A program made the translations under genes and the position numbers. DNA of 64,000 nt from Roseomonas aerilata DSM 19363 (GTDB taxonomy: Bacteria > Pseudomonadota > Alphaproteobacteria > Acetobacterales > Acetobacteraceae). Positions 63,121 through 64,000 of this stretch are shown piece by piece; positions within the stretch are counted from its first letter, which is position 1; each line of letters starts with the position of its first letter. Where the stretch lies: NCBI RefSeq assembly GCF_000711725.1, contig NZ_JONP01000025.1, positions 1 through 64,000 of the forward strand, given 5' to 3'. The notes under the pieces are model-generated. The model was not told the DNA's origin and did no database searches. It saw nothing but the letters and a program-made list of their open reading frames with translations.

Positions 63121-64000
63121 ATGTCGGACATCCCGGTCATAGACCTGTCCGAAGCCCTTGCCGGCGATCCCGCAGCCCGACTTCGGACTGGGTGCGAGAT
63201 GGATCACACCTGCCGCGAGATCGGCTTCTTCACCATCACCGGGCACGGGGTTCCCGCCGCCGTGATGGACAACCTGCGCGACACCGCCAACGCCTTCTTC
63301 GCCCTGCCGCTCGCGGAGAAGCTGCGGGCGGTGCACCCGGTGAAGGGCACGCCCCGCGGCTACATCGCTCTCGGCGTCGAGGCGCTCTCGCACGGCAATG
63401 CCATCGAGACGCCGCCTGACCTGAAGGAGTACTACCACTTCGGGCGCGAGCGCTGGCCGGACGAGCCCTACTACACCTCCGCTGAAGGGCAGCGCTATTT
63501 CCGTCCGAACCTGTGGCCGGAGCACCCCCCAGGCTTTGCCGCCGCAGCCGCCGCCTACTACGCGGAGATGGAGAGCCTGACCGTCGAGATGATGCGTCTC
63601 GCGGCATTGGGTCTTGGCATCCCCGAGCACTTCTTCGACGGCAAGATCGACCGCCATATCACGGCGATGCGTTTGAACCACTACCCGGAGCAGCTCACCG
63701 CACCCGCCCCCGGCCAGCTTCGCGCTGGCGCGCATACCGATTACGGCCTGCTGACCATCCTCAATGGCGAGAACGTGCCGGGCGGCCTCCAGGCGCAGAC
63801 CCGCGACGGCCGCTGGCTGGATGTCGAGACCGACCCGCGCAGCTTCGTCGTGAATATCGGCGACCTGCTGATGCGCTGGACGAACGACCGCTGGGTATCC
63901 AACGTCCACCGCGTCGTGAACCCGCCGGACAGCGAGGCCGCGCGCAGCCGCCGCCTGTCGATCGCTTTCTTTCACCACCCGAATTACGACGCCTCCATCG
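63121..64000 (+). CDS. 2OG-Fe(II)/isopenicillin-N-synthase-like oxygenase, truncated by window end
   Basis: 293 codons visible from ATG 63121, continuing past the right edge. N-terminal DIOX_N part (IPVIDLSEALAG, REIGFFTITGHGVP) and the iron triad H205-x-D207 (AHTDYGLLT) and H263 (NVHRVVNP), with R278-x-S280 for 2-oxoglutarate. Most of the family's ~320-340 residues are present, so only a short tail is missing. Third gene of the sigma54-preceded unit; may hydroxylate the heterocycle or a side product. Confidence 0.9.
   Translation, partial: MSDIPVIDLSEALAGDPAARLRTGCEMDHTCREIGFFTITGHGVPAAVMDNLRDTANAFFALPLAEKLRAVHPVKGTPRGYIALGVEALSHGNAIETPPDLKEYYHFGRERWPDEPYYTSAEGQRYFRPNLWPEHPPGFAAAAAAYYAEMESLTVEMMRLAALGLGIPEHFFDGKIDRHITAMRLNHYPEQLTAPAPGQLRAGAHTDYGLLTILNGENVPGGLQAQTRDGRWLDVETDPRSFVVNIGDLLMRWTNDRWVSNVHRVVNPPDSEAARSRRLSIAFFHHPNYDASI

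Overview
The window looks like a chromosomal segment of a high-GC alphaproteobacterium, most probably Rhodospirillales/Acetobacteraceae of the Roseomonas type. The pointers are the GC-rich coding, the compact aminotransferase-hom-glpX-recJ block, a class I PHA synthase, many orphan tripartite-tricarboxylate (Bug/TctC) receptors and Liv-type transport. The placement is inferred from gene content; no rRNA or marker phylogeny is available here.

Layout. 1-2.7 kb is a nest of insertion-sequence remnants: an IS427-like start cut by the window edge, an IS3 orfA/orfB pair, and an IS5 transposase joined to the end of orfB. 2.8-31 kb is mainly housekeeping. It holds tRNA-Glu; recJ, glpX, hom and an aminotransferase in one tightly overlapping operon; phaC; lipoproteins; a gamma-carbonic anhydrase-like gene with argC; rplM-rpsI; an extensin-like peptidase; an M20 amidohydrolase; an acyl-CoA synthetase/enoyl-CoA hydratase pair; a Bug receptor with a divergent LysR; an aspartate-dehydrogenase-like gene; tRNA-His; another aminotransferase; and glnB-glnA with a strong terminator.

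Cluster 1 (30.2-45.6 kb) is a catabolic island. A long reverse-strand operon encodes two complete three-subunit molybdenum hydroxylases (FAD, 2Fe-2S, Mo-pterin), a dihydroorotase-type cyclic amidohydrolase, a 4,5-dihydroxyphthalate-decarboxylase-like protein and two Bug receptors. A GntR/HutC regulator, a CoA ligase and a quinone-oxidoreductase-type reductase lie on the far side. Three copies of one palindrome (TAATGTC-N2-GACATTA) sit before the three transcription units. Two overlap the -10 of a sigma70-type promoter, so the island reads as one GntR-repressed regulon. The plausible chemistry is ring hydroxylation, ring opening, decarboxylation and CoA activation of an N-heterocycle. The substrate is unknown.

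Cluster 2 (46-64 kb) has a 2,5-dihydroxypyridine dioxygenase (nicX-like) whose three iron ligands fall at the same residue numbers as I recall for Pseudomonas NicX. It also has two paralogous FAD monooxygenases, a TetR regulator with a translationally coupled 42-codon leader ORF, a LivKHMGF transporter, a third three-subunit molybdenum hydroxylase, an amidohydrolase, two more binding-protein-like genes, an SDR and a 2OG-Fe(II) oxygenase cut by the right edge. Three transcription units here are preceded by strong sigma54-type (-24/-12) elements, and a 19-bp palindrome lies between the two divergent ones. This suggests nitrogen-controlled or activator-controlled use of a pyridine-type compound. 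The later enzymes of the maleamate pathway are not in the window.
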